DNA of 64,000 nt from Mercurialis annua (GCF_937616625.2 NC_065570.1:70087665-70151664); one strand, 5' to 3'. Counted from the stretch's first letter, positions 20,801-32,280 are shown. Made by a program: numbers and translations. The notes: generated by a model not told the origin, from the sequence alone.

Positions 20801-23124
20801 GATGATGTGTCAATGGGTTAATGGCTGATTTGATTTATGTTTGGCATAAGGCTATGAGTATTGTTCATGTTCAATTTGGCTAAGATTCCAACGTGGTTTC
20901 TGGGCATGGTTTGTTGTTTGAAATTTGTTAGTGAAGCAAATAGTTCATGTTCATGGCTAGGGACAATTTCTAGGTTGTTTGGAAATTGATTCACGTTTGT
21001 TCTTGGCTTGAGTTTTATCTTTGATTTTCTGTAAATTGAGCTTCGTATTATAGTTGTTCATGCTACTGCTCCTTTCAAAAAATTATTGCGTTGATTGGAC
21101 TTGGACTTATGGTTGTCAGTAATGAGTATAATTCAAACATGGGCCACGTCTTTTTTTTGGGTCTTCCTTTGTTTCAAATTACATGGGTAATTAAGCTTGT
21201 TTCTTTGGCTTGCAAAAGTGATGGTTAATTTACCCATGTGGTCACTAAATTGTTTGGTTTCTAACCTATTGATTTCTAAATTTATCTTTTAACGGTTTTA
21301 GTTGATTTTTGATTTCAATTTACTAAATTAGTTTCAACTTATTAATTAGCGATTTAAATAATATTATTATTTAAAATTTAAAATTTATTTGGGCATTAAT
21401 ATTTTAAATTTAAATTAATGTTAATTTAATTATAGTTTAGATGCGATTTTTTTATAATGACTATATTAAATAAGAATTGGTGATTTTATTTAATTTCAAA
21501 ATTTGTCAAATTAATTATATTATTGTTAAGACCTAAAAATAATATTTGAGTATTTAAAAATTAAATTAATAATTATTATTTAATTGATAATTTGATATTT
21601 TTGGTTTAAACTGCCTTTGTGATTAAAGTTATATTTTTGCTTTATTTTGTTATTTAATTATTTGAGATATTTTGCCAGTAATCTTTAATTACTTGGGTTT
21701 CAAGCTATTGAGTTCTATTTTGATATTGATTAATATTTTGATTAAATATTTAATTATAAACTGTGGTTTATAACTCTGGTTTTATGGTTGGGTCGGGTTA
21801 GACTTGGGTCGCCCGACGTGTGGGATTAGCTTGGTGGTTTTAAGAAACTCGGCTACCCCACTATTTGAGGAAAGGATTTTATTTATTAATTAAATATTAT
21901 TTAATTAATATTTCGGATGAATTCTAAATATGAACTCAATAGACTTGATTTATTTACGGCATTATAATTTAAGTGAGATTGTGTTTCTCTGTGATTCTAT
22001 CTGACTTATTAATTGTGCTAGTCCTACGGGGTGTCTAGTATTCTTAGAGTTAGGGGTTGGAGCGATTTTAACGTATGATTTATTTTTAGACTCTTTGACT
22101 ACTCGCGCTCCGGAGTCGAACCAGAGTTAGCTGTTTGCCAAGATTCACGTGGATAAGCAAGCGGTGAGTTTGTAGTGCTATTTACCGCTTTATTAAGTAC
22201 CGCAATTTATTTTAATATTATAAATGCTTTTGAACTGTTTTAAGCGATTATGGATCTGGATTGAAACGAGCTACTCGATAGGCTTGTATCGAGACTGTGT
22301 GCACCGGTAAGTACTCTGGGATCGGCAGACTAATGTCTTGCTTACGCTGGTATATGACGAGGATTTATTCCCGTCCACTCTGGGTTTATCGGTATGATAT
22401 GTCATACTTACGCTGGGATCATTTCAATACTGTTATTCCATAATCATATTATTAGTAGTATAAAAGGTTTTGATTTAAGGGTTTTAAACTTAATAAATGT
22501 AAATAGTATTGCGAACTCATCTCAGTATATCTGACCCCGTTGTTTTCTCAAATTTTCCAGGTTTATTATTTTGAGCGAGTCTGCAGATCTCCGAATCTTT
22601 ATTCCTCGGAGGTTTATTTTCTTTTTAATAAATTGTCAAACTACTTTTATTCTTAGACCGCAGTAGTAAATTAGAAGTCTACATTATTCTAGTATGTTTG
22701 TCGGATTTGTTTGACTGGCTTTCTTTTATGCTTTGGCATTAATATTGTTTAACTCTGGTTATATTTATTTAATGGAAGTACTCATATTTAAACTGTTAGG
22801 TTAAGTTGGAGTCTCGGTTGCCCCGAGCATTGGATTTTCTGCAGGTTTATTTGATTGGTGGTTTTCCGCAAGGCTTGCTACGGGTTTTGGTATAACCATA
22901 CCCATACCCTAGCGCCGGTCGCGATCCATGAAATTGGGTCGTGACAAAACGCCTATAGAAAAACGTTCTCCTTGTGGGTAAAAACCAAAGGCAAAATGGC
23001 CAGAAGCTGAGGACCAATATGAACTATTAGCAGGGGTGAGTGAAGAACCTTTAATAATAGTAAAAGCTCTTTGTTGAGCTGTTGCTTCATAAAATATGCA
23101 GCTTAGAAGTAAAAACAGGATCAT
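17831..23124 (-). pseudogene. Third B-lectin receptor-like kinase (copy C), split by a solo LTR
   Basis: The N-terminal part (23124-22952: signal peptide and the first part of the lectin domain, ending ...GFYPQGERFSIGV) and the rest (19992-17831: remaining lectin domain, EGF-like CDPIGFCGLNSYC, PAN, membrane helix, kinase) are separated by a 2,954-bp LTR plus one copy of its 5-bp duplication. The two parts join in frame at the duplicated site and no other stop or frameshift is visible, so the insertion is the only obvious lesion. The gene would have encoded about 777 aa. The kinase has GRGAFG, IAVK, DFG and APEW, but its catalytic loop reads HCDINPKN where copies A and B read HCDIKPEN, losing the usual Lys. 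The locus could give a short truncated secreted protein from the 5' part. Reading it as a pseudogene is an inference. Confidence 0.85.
19993..22946 (+). mobile_element. Solo LTR, Ty3/gypsy-like, 2,954 bp
   Basis: Begins TGTAATACCCCGTAAATTTT and ends ...GGGTCGTGACA, the TG...CA termini and edge motifs typical of plant Ty3/gypsy LTRs (Tekay-like, from memory). It is flanked by the perfect 5-bp duplication AAACG (19988-19992 and 22947-22951). No gag-pol coding is present, so it is a single LTR left by LTR-LTR recombination. TATA-like strings occur at about 20203 (aatatatatatc) and 22459 (tataaaag), with AATAAA-type signals near 22490 and 22625. It is oriented opposite to the interrupted kinase gene. 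Confidence 0.88.
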
Positions 23125-24556
23125 TTTAGCTTCAAATGTTTTGGTATTCTCAATTCTTGGTAGAGATTTTATTTCTTAAATTTTACAAATATTATCTATA
23201 TTTATCTCCGGTACATCTTGACCGTTCCTTGACTTATTGTTTGCTTTGTTAAAACAATCATAAAAGTAATACAAAAATTAATGTTATAATTGGTCTTTGA
23301 TCAAACTTTGAATTGTTCAATTTGATCACAGGTTAGTGCTAGGTGATTTGAACTATTATTAAATCCACATTAGTGCAAGAGCTATTGTGGATTCATTTAA
23401 TTATTATTAAATGAAAACATATTGTTTAAAATATGTATAAATAAACATAAAACTAACTGTATATAAATCATCAATGTAACATCAAAGATCAAGTTGTGCA
23501 TAGTATAGCTGCATATTGAAATCAGAACTAATAGTCATAACACATTAGAAGAAACTTGCTACACAGATGAGCAACAAAGATATCTAATAAAAAAACATGA
23601 AACACGAGTTAATAAGTAATGTGTTCTTGCTGAAACACGATTATTTCCATGATGTTCCTGATACGGGTATTTCCAGACAAACCTTATCAGGAACATCATC
23701 ATCGTCAATTGTTTTTCTTGTGTTCTTGCTGCCGTCTTTCATCTCCATGGAAAAAAATCTCAAATTATTGAAACGGCCGAGTTTAGATTTTGAGAGATAG
23801 TTCGGACAAGATTTTATCTATCTAATAATATTGCATCAGTTTGCTGGCTTAATTATTATTAAAAATGGTACATAATATTATTAAAAATGATAAAAGGGGC
23901 TCTCCTTCAACATATTTTTACCTTGCCTTTATTCCCGCTAATGTAGACGGCATCGACATGTAGCATACACGTTGTATTTTATTCAATTTGGACATAAATG
24001 TTTTATTTTTATTTGAAATATAATGTTATAAAAGTACAAATTGGACCCTCTGTCAACGGCCACACGTGTTGTCCATGTCAAAAATCTTTTAATAAGGGTC
24101 CATTTTAATAGTATTTTTTAATACAGTTAGGTACCCTTTAAAATAAAAAATCATTAAGGTTTCAGTTAAAAATGAGCCAAATATTAGAGTTCAAATTATA
24201 CATTTAACCCCAAAAATGTAATAATAGAATTTCCATTTCCTTTTTAGTTTAGCAATATTAATTTTTTTTTTTAAAATACAATGTCAAAAAATTGTCTATT
24301 GATTCTTCATTTTTTAGGGAACTTTTCATCATTAACTAACAGGAAAAAAGAGAAGCATGAAAAAAATGTTTATTGGTGACTGGAAAAATAAGCAAAATAA
24401 AATGATTAAAGGAAAATATAAAAAAGTTCAGAAACAATCGGTAAACTTAAACACCAAAAGAAATGGTTAAGGATTTTTTAAGGATTACTGAACTATAAAT
24501 TTTTTAAACTTAAAGTATTACTGTTTGATTTTTAATTACATTTTAGTAACTTACTA
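23125..24556. other. Upstream region of kinase copy C, no other gene
   Basis: Contains the former promoter of copy C on the minus strand. A 15-bp perfect hairpin arm pair (atgatgttcctgata / tatcaggaacatcat) lies at 23649-23663 and 23685-23699. On the minus strand a 35-codon frame (about 23750-23643, acidic, DDDD-containing) runs over it; it has no recognised homology. 23900-24240 looks like old repeat. Confidence 0.4.
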
Positions 24557-24881
24557 CTCCCTCCGTCCCACAAAAATAGGCCACCTTTTTATTTTTGACG
24601 TCCCATATTATAGGTCATCTTATATATTTGGTAAACAACTTAACAACTCAAAGTCTTATATAAATATGTTTAGTTATCCTCAAATGAATTAATGATTTCA
24701 TGTTCCAATACAAGACTCACCAATAAATAAGCTAGTCATTAATATATTATTTATATATCTAATAATTATAGAAGGATAAAATTGGAAAGTTGAATAAAAA
24801 AACTAATTTTAACAAACTTAACTATATTTTTCTTAAATCTTGTGTTTGTCCAAATGGCATATCTTTATGGAACGGAGGGAG
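24557..24881. mobile_element. Stowaway (Tc1/mariner) MITE, 325 bp
   Basis: Ends CTCCCTCCGTCCCA at the left and ...GGAACGGAGGGAG at the right, flanked by TA on both sides (24555-24556 and 24882-24883). These are the canonical Stowaway termini and TA duplication. No coding capacity. Confidence 0.92.
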
Positions 24882-24891
24882 TAATATTTAC

Positions 24892-24999
24892 CAATAAGTT
24901 ATATCTCAAATGGTATAAGCGTTGTACAGCAAATTATTAGGTCGTGAGTTCAATTCCTCCCTTAAGCGCTTCCTCCTCCCCTATTATTAAAAAAAAATC
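24892..24999 (+). repeat. Short tRNA-derived SINE-like element, copy 1
   Basis: Reads ccaataagttatatctcaaatggtataagc (A-box-like), then ggtcgtgagttcaattcctc (B-box-like GAGTTCAATTCC), then a C/T stretch and an A run. It matches the elements at 36690-36782 and 50550-50653. It is not a functional tRNA gene: there is no acceptor stem pairing. It sits 10 bp beyond the Stowaway end. Confidence 0.6.
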
Positions 25000-26010
25000 T
25001 TATTTTCGACTATTAATTGCTTATATGGCAAAAAAAAAGTTGGGTGCTGTATAATTTTACATTGGTCACATAAGCAATATAATTCAGTTGAATTCACTAA
25101 ATAATCTTTAGTTAACAAACAAAAATTGGATTTTTTTTATTTTTATTTTAACAAAAAAAAAGGATTATCAAAATATAAAAAAACGAATTGAAGTGTAAAA
25201 AGTCAATAATTAAGTGACCGCAAGAAACTTTAACCCAGAACATAGGAGGACAGATGTTTCTAGTGTACTATGTAATATCACAAAAGAAGGAGACAAATAT
25301 CATTGACACACTACAATCATTGATTAATTTCTACATTATATGTTGAAAAATAAAAGGAGGAGACAAAATCATAGACAAACATTGGCAATTTATAATCAAT
25401 TTGAAAATAATTTGTTGTTTGCTAAAATCATTCCATTATCAATTCAATGTACTTGTTGTAGTTTCATTATTTAACATTTTTTTTGGTGATTATGAGAATG
25501 CAAAACCAAAATTGGGAATTGGGTGATGAATTTTCTCTTTAAAGTGTTTGTGAAAGCTACATTGCAATAATATGTTTATTGATGAAGGTAAAGTGAAGTT
25601 TATAAATAGTGTTTCATGTCAGGAATATTGCAGACAAAACAAATACTGCTTCTGGTCCCTCTAAAATAAAGGGGATTAATAATTCATTGTTGTTTTTGTT
25701 AAAGTAATTCTATAGCTGCAAATTTTATATGAACAAATAAAGCAAATATCCATCCTCGTCCCTCTAAAATAAAGATCCGAACCATACCAATCAATTTTTT
25801 TGATTTTCTTTCGATTTTGAATATTTTCAGTTCAGTTTTAGCTCGGACGGGGAAATTTTCAGAATTTGTGAACACTATAATGCAAACTGCATCAAATCTG
25901 AAAATCCAGTTGTATTTTTTCCTTTTGTTGTATTTGTTCAAATTTTTACACATTAGATTGAACTTGGAGACCTGTACCTAAATTTATTAAAAATACAAAA
26001 GATGAAATGA
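25000..26010. other. Intergenic, no gene seen
   Basis: AT-rich. Two copies of gtccctctaaaataaag lie near 25656 and 25758, and a partly duplicated aggagacaaa..tcat motif near 25285-25385. Nothing coding. Confidence 0.45.
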
Positions 26011-26018
26011 CTAAGAGT

Positions 26019-26486
26019 CTAAGTAGCACGGAAACGGAAACGGGAAACGGAAACGATACGAAACGGATACGGGGAAACGAAAGTTTTTCAAAATGAAGGA
26101 CACGAAACGTGGGGGAAACGTGTAAATAACAAAAATTTAGGGATATATTTATAAAAATTTATATAAAAATTTATGATAATTAACAAAATAATTCAATTTA
26201 ATATACTAAATATTTAAAATTTTATAAATATATAAAAAAATATAATACAATTCAACACAAAATAAGTATATTTGTTGTATTGTGGGCAATCCGAATGTAA
26301 AATTTATGGGTAACTAGTTAGATTTTTTTATTTGTGGGTCATAATTTTAAATTTTTTTACAAATTTTAATTTTATTATTTACAGAAACGGCCCGAAACGT
26401 TTCGTACGGGTGTCCAAGAGTTTCCGGTTTCCGAAACGTTTCCGAAACGGAAAACGCAACTTTATCGAAGTTTCCGTGCTTCTTAG
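26019..26486. mobile_element. hAT-like MITE, 468 bp, 8-bp target duplication, copy 1
   Basis: Terminal inverted repeats CTAAG[T/A]AGCACGGAAAC at both ends, with perfect 8-bp duplications ctaagagt at 26011-26018 and 26487-26494. An 8-bp duplication is the hAT signature. Subterminal zones are crowded with GAAACGGAAACG/CGAAACG motifs on both sides, typical of transposase binding arrays. No coding. A second copy lies at 34532-34984. Confidence 0.85.
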
Positions 26487-26494
26487 CTAAGAGT

Positions 26495-27299
26495 AACAAT
26501 AGTGATCATGGCATGAACCAGTCCTATTAACTAAGAACAGTTTTTAGGGTATTGGCATATTAAATTTCAACGCTTAGCGTTCGTAGCGATTTAATTCTAC
26601 ATTGATCAAAATGTCATAAAACAAATTCTAATTTTTCTAATTTTCATATTTTGTAGTCTATAGCCGGAAAATCCGTTTTCCGGCTATTTTATGCGTACGT
26701 GGCAGATCAGAATGCCAGGTTAGATATATGTATTGATATATTGAACCTCAACGTTTTAAAACGTTACAAATAAAGTCTCAACCTTTCGCACTTTTGCACT
26801 TTTGTATTTGTTTATTGATTTAAAAGGTTTGATTTTATCCGTATTTCATATTAACATCAAATTCAAATAAGTCAATACCTATTTGTAATATTTTACATTT
26901 AGATTATACTATTTGTTTATTATCATTGGATGAGTTATAAATAATTTTATTTTATAGAAAATATGAAGGGACAAATAAAAGAACATTACATTTTATACGC
27001 TTCATTATATATTTTTTTATATACACTTTTTCAATTTTTTGACAGAAATATATTTTTTGTTACTTTTTTTTACTATATGTTTTCTTAAAAAATTATCAAA
27101 AATCTACTTATGATATACCAAATATCTATCAATAATCAACAAAAAAATATAATTTTATTTAAAAAATTCAAAAAGAACTTACATATTTTTTTCTAAACAA
27201 GCCTTTTTTTTATAAACAATTCAACAAAAATATGTATTTTTGTAAAAAGAAAAAAACACTATGATTTCTCACTGTTTGAATAGGACTGCATTGCAAGCC
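26495..27299. other. Intergenic with a perfect 12-bp hairpin
   Basis: No gene. At 26660-26687 the string ATAGCCGGAAAA, a TCCG loop and TTTTCCGGCTAT form a perfect 12-bp stem in otherwise AT-rich sequence. Confidence 0.5.
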
Positions 27300-28112
27300 T
27301 AAAGTTATGAGAAAATTACACAAATGGGCTAATGGCGGGCCTTTCTTACATTTTTGCTAAGGCTCTCCAAATCTTTCATCAATGCTAACTTTTTCTTTAC
27401 TTTTATAAGCTGAAAACGGTAAATTATTACATCTATTATATAATTGATGCTAGCCTTCCACCTGTCATATCTTTGATTCATTTTTTTGCATAAATCAACA
27501 CATGTTGCTTCTTCTTCCTTATTCCTCTTTCTATTTTCATATTTCTTTCAGCCATGGTTAACCTTTTCATTAGTTTTTTTTCATTATTTTTAATTCTCTA
27601 TTTATTTATTTTTTTCGTTCTTTTTGATTCCTCACTCCTTAAATCAAAACCTCATCTGTTCTTATAACCTAAAATTCATCAGTTTTTTTTTGTTCTTTTT
27701 AATTCTCCATTTATTTATTTTTTTCATTCTTTTTTAAGATGGGCATGGTGATGGAATTGAGTATTTTTCAGATGTGACTATCTTTTTTGTCTCTCTATAT
27801 GTACTATATTTTAATTTTATATATTTTGGCACTTAAATTCTGATGAATCTAATGACTCAAGTTGAAGTAGAAGCACTATTAATCTAAGGGCCAAGACTAG
27901 CCACAGTGATGAACCAAGTGAAGAAGCTAGATGTGTCTGTCCTTGTTCTAGGCTAGAAAAAACCCTCTCCCCTTTTCAATTGGTGAGTCCAAATCTACCC
28001 TTAATTTATCTCTAATATTTCATCTGTAATCTCTAATTGGTGTTTTTGCAGTCTCTGTAGAACGAGCAGTAGTGAAGAGTTTGTGGAGCAATGCATAAAT
28101 AATGTAGAGTGC

Positions 28113-28495
28113 TTAACAATTGAAAATGAAAATGGAGGCTTTTTCTTCTATTAAATTTAAAATGCTCAAGGAATTGAAGACGGTTTGTGGGATTGGTTCG
28201 ATTTGTTGTAAAACAATTGCATTTGAGAATGACGAGGAAATAGATTGACTTTGTATATTATTAGTAGAAGTAGTTTGACCGTTGAAGAAAGTCATGAAAA
28301 GGGTGATTAACATATTGAGATTTGCTTCATCAATTTAAAAAGTGTATGGATTTTGTGCACTTTATATATATTTATTATGAGATATAAAGATGGCAAGTTA
28401 TATATATATTTTATCAGCGAATCGACTTCATCTTCAGTTCTTAATTTAATAGCATTAGAGGCTAATTGAGAATTATAAGAGCCGTAGTGAAACAA
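28113..28495 (-). pseudogene. Possible MuDR-like transposase N-terminal remnant
   Basis: Two overlapping minus-strand frames (28495-28307 and 28313-28113) lie inside the MULE. The first contains YGSYNSQLASNAIKLRTEDEVDSLIKYI, a pattern like the region upstream of the MuDR domain in plant MULE transposases. It is short and broken between frames, and no DDE region is visible. The identification rests on motif resemblance plus location. Confidence 0.3.
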
Positions 28496-28730
28496 AAGGA
28501 GGATAATTTTAGAAATTTTCAGTCTGAATTGGCCATAGTATATGTATTATTAAAATTATATTTGACATGTATTATTTATGTATTTGAAATATATTATTTA
28601 TATATTTTTATGTGAATATATCGTTTTTTATATTGTTACTTTTTTAAAATTATAAGATTAAGTATTAAATGTGTTTCATAGATGTATTTGAAATATATTT
28701 TTTCAATAAGTTTCATTAGTAGTATGTGAC

Positions 28731-29880
28731 TGTTTTCGAGACACATCTTGAATACATATCTGATACATATGTTATACATATCGGATACATGTCAGAATCA
28801 GCTCAAATATATTTATTTTTAAATATATATTAATTCATCAAATGTGTTTGACAAGTTTAGATGTATTTATTAGATAAATTTTTAATATATAATTTATACA
28901 TGCTAAAAATATCCTTAATATGCGTCTTCTCGTCAATGGTGGTACCTTAATGTTTTCGAGATACATTTTCGGTACATCTCCTATACATTTTCAATACATC
29001 TCGGATACATCATCAATATATCAGAAACGGTTTAAAGAATATTCAAATATATGTTTTATAAATATATATGTCTTTTAGATGTATTTTAAGATACATATTT
29101 CATATACAATTAAAACATGATAAATATATCCTTAATACGTTCACTGATAAATAATTTATACAATTTATAGAGCATGCGGCATATTTTTTATTTTAATATA
29201 TGTTATAGATACATTTCAAGTAATCGTAAATTATATATTCAATGCGTTAAATATATAACTCAAATACAAATATTATACATATTCTATACATCTTTTGTAC
29301 ATAGCAAAAATAGTTAGATGTATATTTTTTATTTTAATATATGTATTATGTGCGTATTTTGGAATGTGGTATTATCGATAGATCTCTGATACATTGTGGA
29401 TAGAAGTTGTTGTAATTTATTAGAGCTGGCAAATGAAAAGAGTCGTGAAGTAAATTGTGTCAGTTTGAATAGTTTTTGAGATACATAAATAATACATATT
29501 AATAATATAGTTTTGAAACGCATAAATAATACATTTTAATAATATATATATAGTATTTTTATCAATAGCGACAAATTTGATGAAGTGGATAAATATTATT
29601 ATTAGTTCTTTTTTATATCACATATATATAAATATGTTTATATTGATAAAATTTGAGTTAAGAAAATCATAACTTATTATTTATATGATATCAAAATGTT
29701 ATTAATATTATTTGATGAGTGAACTTTTAATTAAAGCACATGATACATATATCTTCTAATTTAAAGTATATCATACATACACCTTAGAAACACATAAATA
29801 ATACATATTAATAATATATATATTTATTTATTTTTATCTTAGAAATATGAAAAAATAATAGTCAGATATGTTCTTGATAC
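28731..29880. repeat. Degenerate ATACAT-rich tandem array inside the MULE
   Basis: Two similar units start tgttttcgaga at 28731 and 28951 (period about 220 bp). Both continue into clusters of gatacatctcggatacat-like hexamers and an atatccttaata..cgt segment. Further on, aaataatacatattaataatata recurs near 29476, 29514 and 29787. No coding sense found. Confidence 0.65.
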
Positions 29881-29916
29881 ATATCAGATACATAAATGAT
29901 ACATGTTTGAATAGTT

Positions 29917-30019
29917 TGACGAACTGACGCGTGACTGACGCACGGTTATGACGCGCGTGTCAGACGCATGTCAGACGCGTTTCTGACGCGTTTTTGACCT
30001 ATTCTGACGCGTTTTTGAC
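29917..30019. repeat. TGACGCG cluster
   Basis: About 100 bp with five TGACGC and two AGACGC motifs, several extended to TGACGCGTTT, in an otherwise AT-rich region and 150-260 bp from the right end of the MULE. TGACG is the core of bZIP/TGA sites and ACGCGT of several plant regulatory sites; a function here is not shown. Confidence 0.6.
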
Positions 30020-30184
30020 TTTTTTCTACCCTTCTCTCCTTACAACGTGTCAGCTTCTTGTGGAGTATGTATTTGATGTAATTTTTCAAATTTTGTATGT
30101 GCTGATGTAATTATTTGGCTGATTAAGTAATGTTGTTATTTGCTTTCTTTTTTTGTATAGTTTTGTCATTTTCTCTAAAGTTAT

Positions 30185-31969
30185 TGTAATTGGGCCTCAA
30201 ATATGCTGAAGCCCATCATTTTACACAGTTCATAACTTTTTTTTAACCTTTCTCCAGAGGTATCCATACTGACAAACAAGGTAGCATTAGTTGCTTGGAA
30301 TCAATATTATCACACAAGGAGAATGACATAGTAATTGAATTCTATAAATAAAAATTAAGTCATATCATGCAAAAATGCTGTTTTTTCATCTTTATAACAA
30401 GACACTAGACCAAATACTAGAGGAGAACTCATCTCGTGTCTTGTTTTTCTCAAGTATTTTTTATTTATTTTTGGAAAAAATATAATTTAGGAGGGACAAC
30501 GTCGTGTGGCTGTGGTGTGGCCGTCCGTCGTCGGTGGTTGATCGTCGACAATATTGTTTCGATATTACTTTTTAATAATTATATTATTCTATCTTCTTTT
30601 TTAATATCAAACCGATTTTTTTCTTTCGTCCTCACATTTTATTTTCCGATTCTGATACTCTTGTCTGGAACTCATTGATCGGCTCAAAATGTCAAAGATT
30701 AACCTATTTTAAAGTCTCTGAACTTAACGATTTTAGTTTATCTAGTCCCTAAATTTCTATTTGATCTTATTTAATACTCGAATTGAACTTTATACTTTTT
30801 GTTTATCCGATTCCTGAACTGCCATTTAATTTTATCTGGTCCCTGAACTTTGATTTTTTTTCTTAGGTCTTCAAACGGATGAAAATTTAGAGTCTAGATA
30901 AACTGAAAAATGTAAAGTTCATGGACCATATAATATCAAATGCAAATTCAGGGATCATATAACCACACTTGGAATTAGCTGAGTCAACACATGGTGAATA
31001 TTTAAATTAAATTATATGCATGTGGCAATTGATATTTATTATCTTGTCACACCTTTTTGTGTAAACATATCAGCAGCTAAATATTGGAGTTATGGAGCCG
31101 GAACCGAACGACTTGGTGTTGCGCCTGTTATAAAAAGAACTTTTGTTGAAATAAAATTTAATTTTGTCATTAAAATGTAATAAATGAAGGTCCTATAGCT
31201 AAAATGAAATACTCTAAAAAAATTAGTGACTGTTAAAACAAATTATCCATCTATTCCGTCTTGTTCATTTTCATCATTTTCTACATCTAAATCTTTATGC
31301 AAGTGCTATATGACTTTTCATTCACCGCCTCTAATGACAGTTTTAACTTTTAAGAATGTAAATTTTATCATCGGTAATTAACACTTTTATAATGTCACTA
31401 ACTTAAACTTTATACAATAATCCAAAATTCAACAACAACAAAAATTCATTAAAAAAGGCCATTTAGCCTAATAAATAATGTGATACATACATCCAACAAC
31501 CTCTTAAATTATGTAATATACCCAAGCAGATTCAATTCTAAATTATAAAAAATTTAAATCATAGTATCTATGCAAAACCCAAATCTATATATACACATAC
31601 GTTTTTCAATGAAAAAGAGGGCAACGACTAACATCCAATTAGATGTATAATTAAAACATTATCAAATTAAAATGGGCAAAAGGAATTAATTAAGAGAAAG
31701 AAAAAGACAAGCAAAAATACACCAACCTCATTGTTTGAGACTCAATAAATACACCGAACCCACTAGTAGTATACCTTAACAAAAGAAAATTGCCCCCATT
31801 TTGCAAAGCAAGAGACCCACCATGCTTATTACTTTTAGAATAATAATTTTGAGAGTATAGAATCAACACAATGTACAAATCTTAAGTTTTATAAATTTTA
31901 AATGTCAATTTTTTATTTTTAGCAATTTAATTTTTTTATTGAAGTTCCAATGTACATTTATTGATGTGG
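30185..31969. other. Intergenic, with an imperfect inverted repeat at about 30690-31000
   Basis: No gene. A 10-bp stem (aacaagacac / gtgtcttgtt) sits at 30396-30445. At 30690-31000, gtctctgaactt..ttagtttatctag on the left pairs imperfectly with ctagataaactg..aaagttcatggacc on the right, probably an old MITE. Confidence 0.4.
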
Positions 31970-32280
31970 ATAGATTGTGCAAGAACCGATCGATATCGAA
32001 TAATTGAACTAAACCGCTAAGTCTGGTTTGATTCAGTTTGATATAATAATAAACTTTTGGATGTTTGATTCAGTTTTAATCCAAAAAAATAATTGTATGT
32101 TTCAACATAAACCGAATGGAAAATAACTGAACCGAACCAAGAAAAACCTACCAGCGTGACCATTTCAGTTCAATTCAATTTTAATATTGTATTTTTTTCA
32201 AAAAAAATGTTCGATTCAATTTAAAAAAATATGAAAATTTTGCTTTGTTTTGGTTCAATTTGTGCCGGATTTTCATCCTT
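31970..32280. repeat. AACCGAAC/GGTTTGATTCAG-rich dispersed repeat
   Basis: Enriched in accgaacc, ttgattcagttt and ggttcaattt motifs on both strands, like the stretch at about 16715-16995. Ends are unclear. Confidence 0.35.

Larger units (their letters stand above)
27309..30175. mobile_element. Decayed Mutator-like element (MULE), 2,867 bp
   Basis: The ends GAGAAAATTACACAAATGGGC (left) and, in reverse complement, GAGAAAATGACAAAACTATAC (right) form a short imperfect terminal inverted repeat. It is flanked by the perfect 9-bp duplication taaagttat (27300-27308 and 30176-30184). Inside there is no intact transposase, but 28495-28113 on the minus strand holds a coding-like remnant with IKLRTEDEVDSLIKYI, reminiscent of MuDR-type N-terminal regions. 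The rest is a long degenerate ATACAT-rich array and a TGACGCG cluster near the right end. Borders are well supported by the duplication; the identity of the interior is less sure. Confidence 0.75.

Noticed and set aside
19993..22946. Large intron in kinase copy C
   Set aside because: The inserted segment is bordered by TG...CA and a 5-bp direct duplication rather than splice sites, and the sister genes have no intron there.
28700..29900. CRISPR-like or other regularly spaced array
   Set aside because: Units are degenerate and spacers are not unique sequences between constant repeats; it is a eukaryotic tandem repeat.
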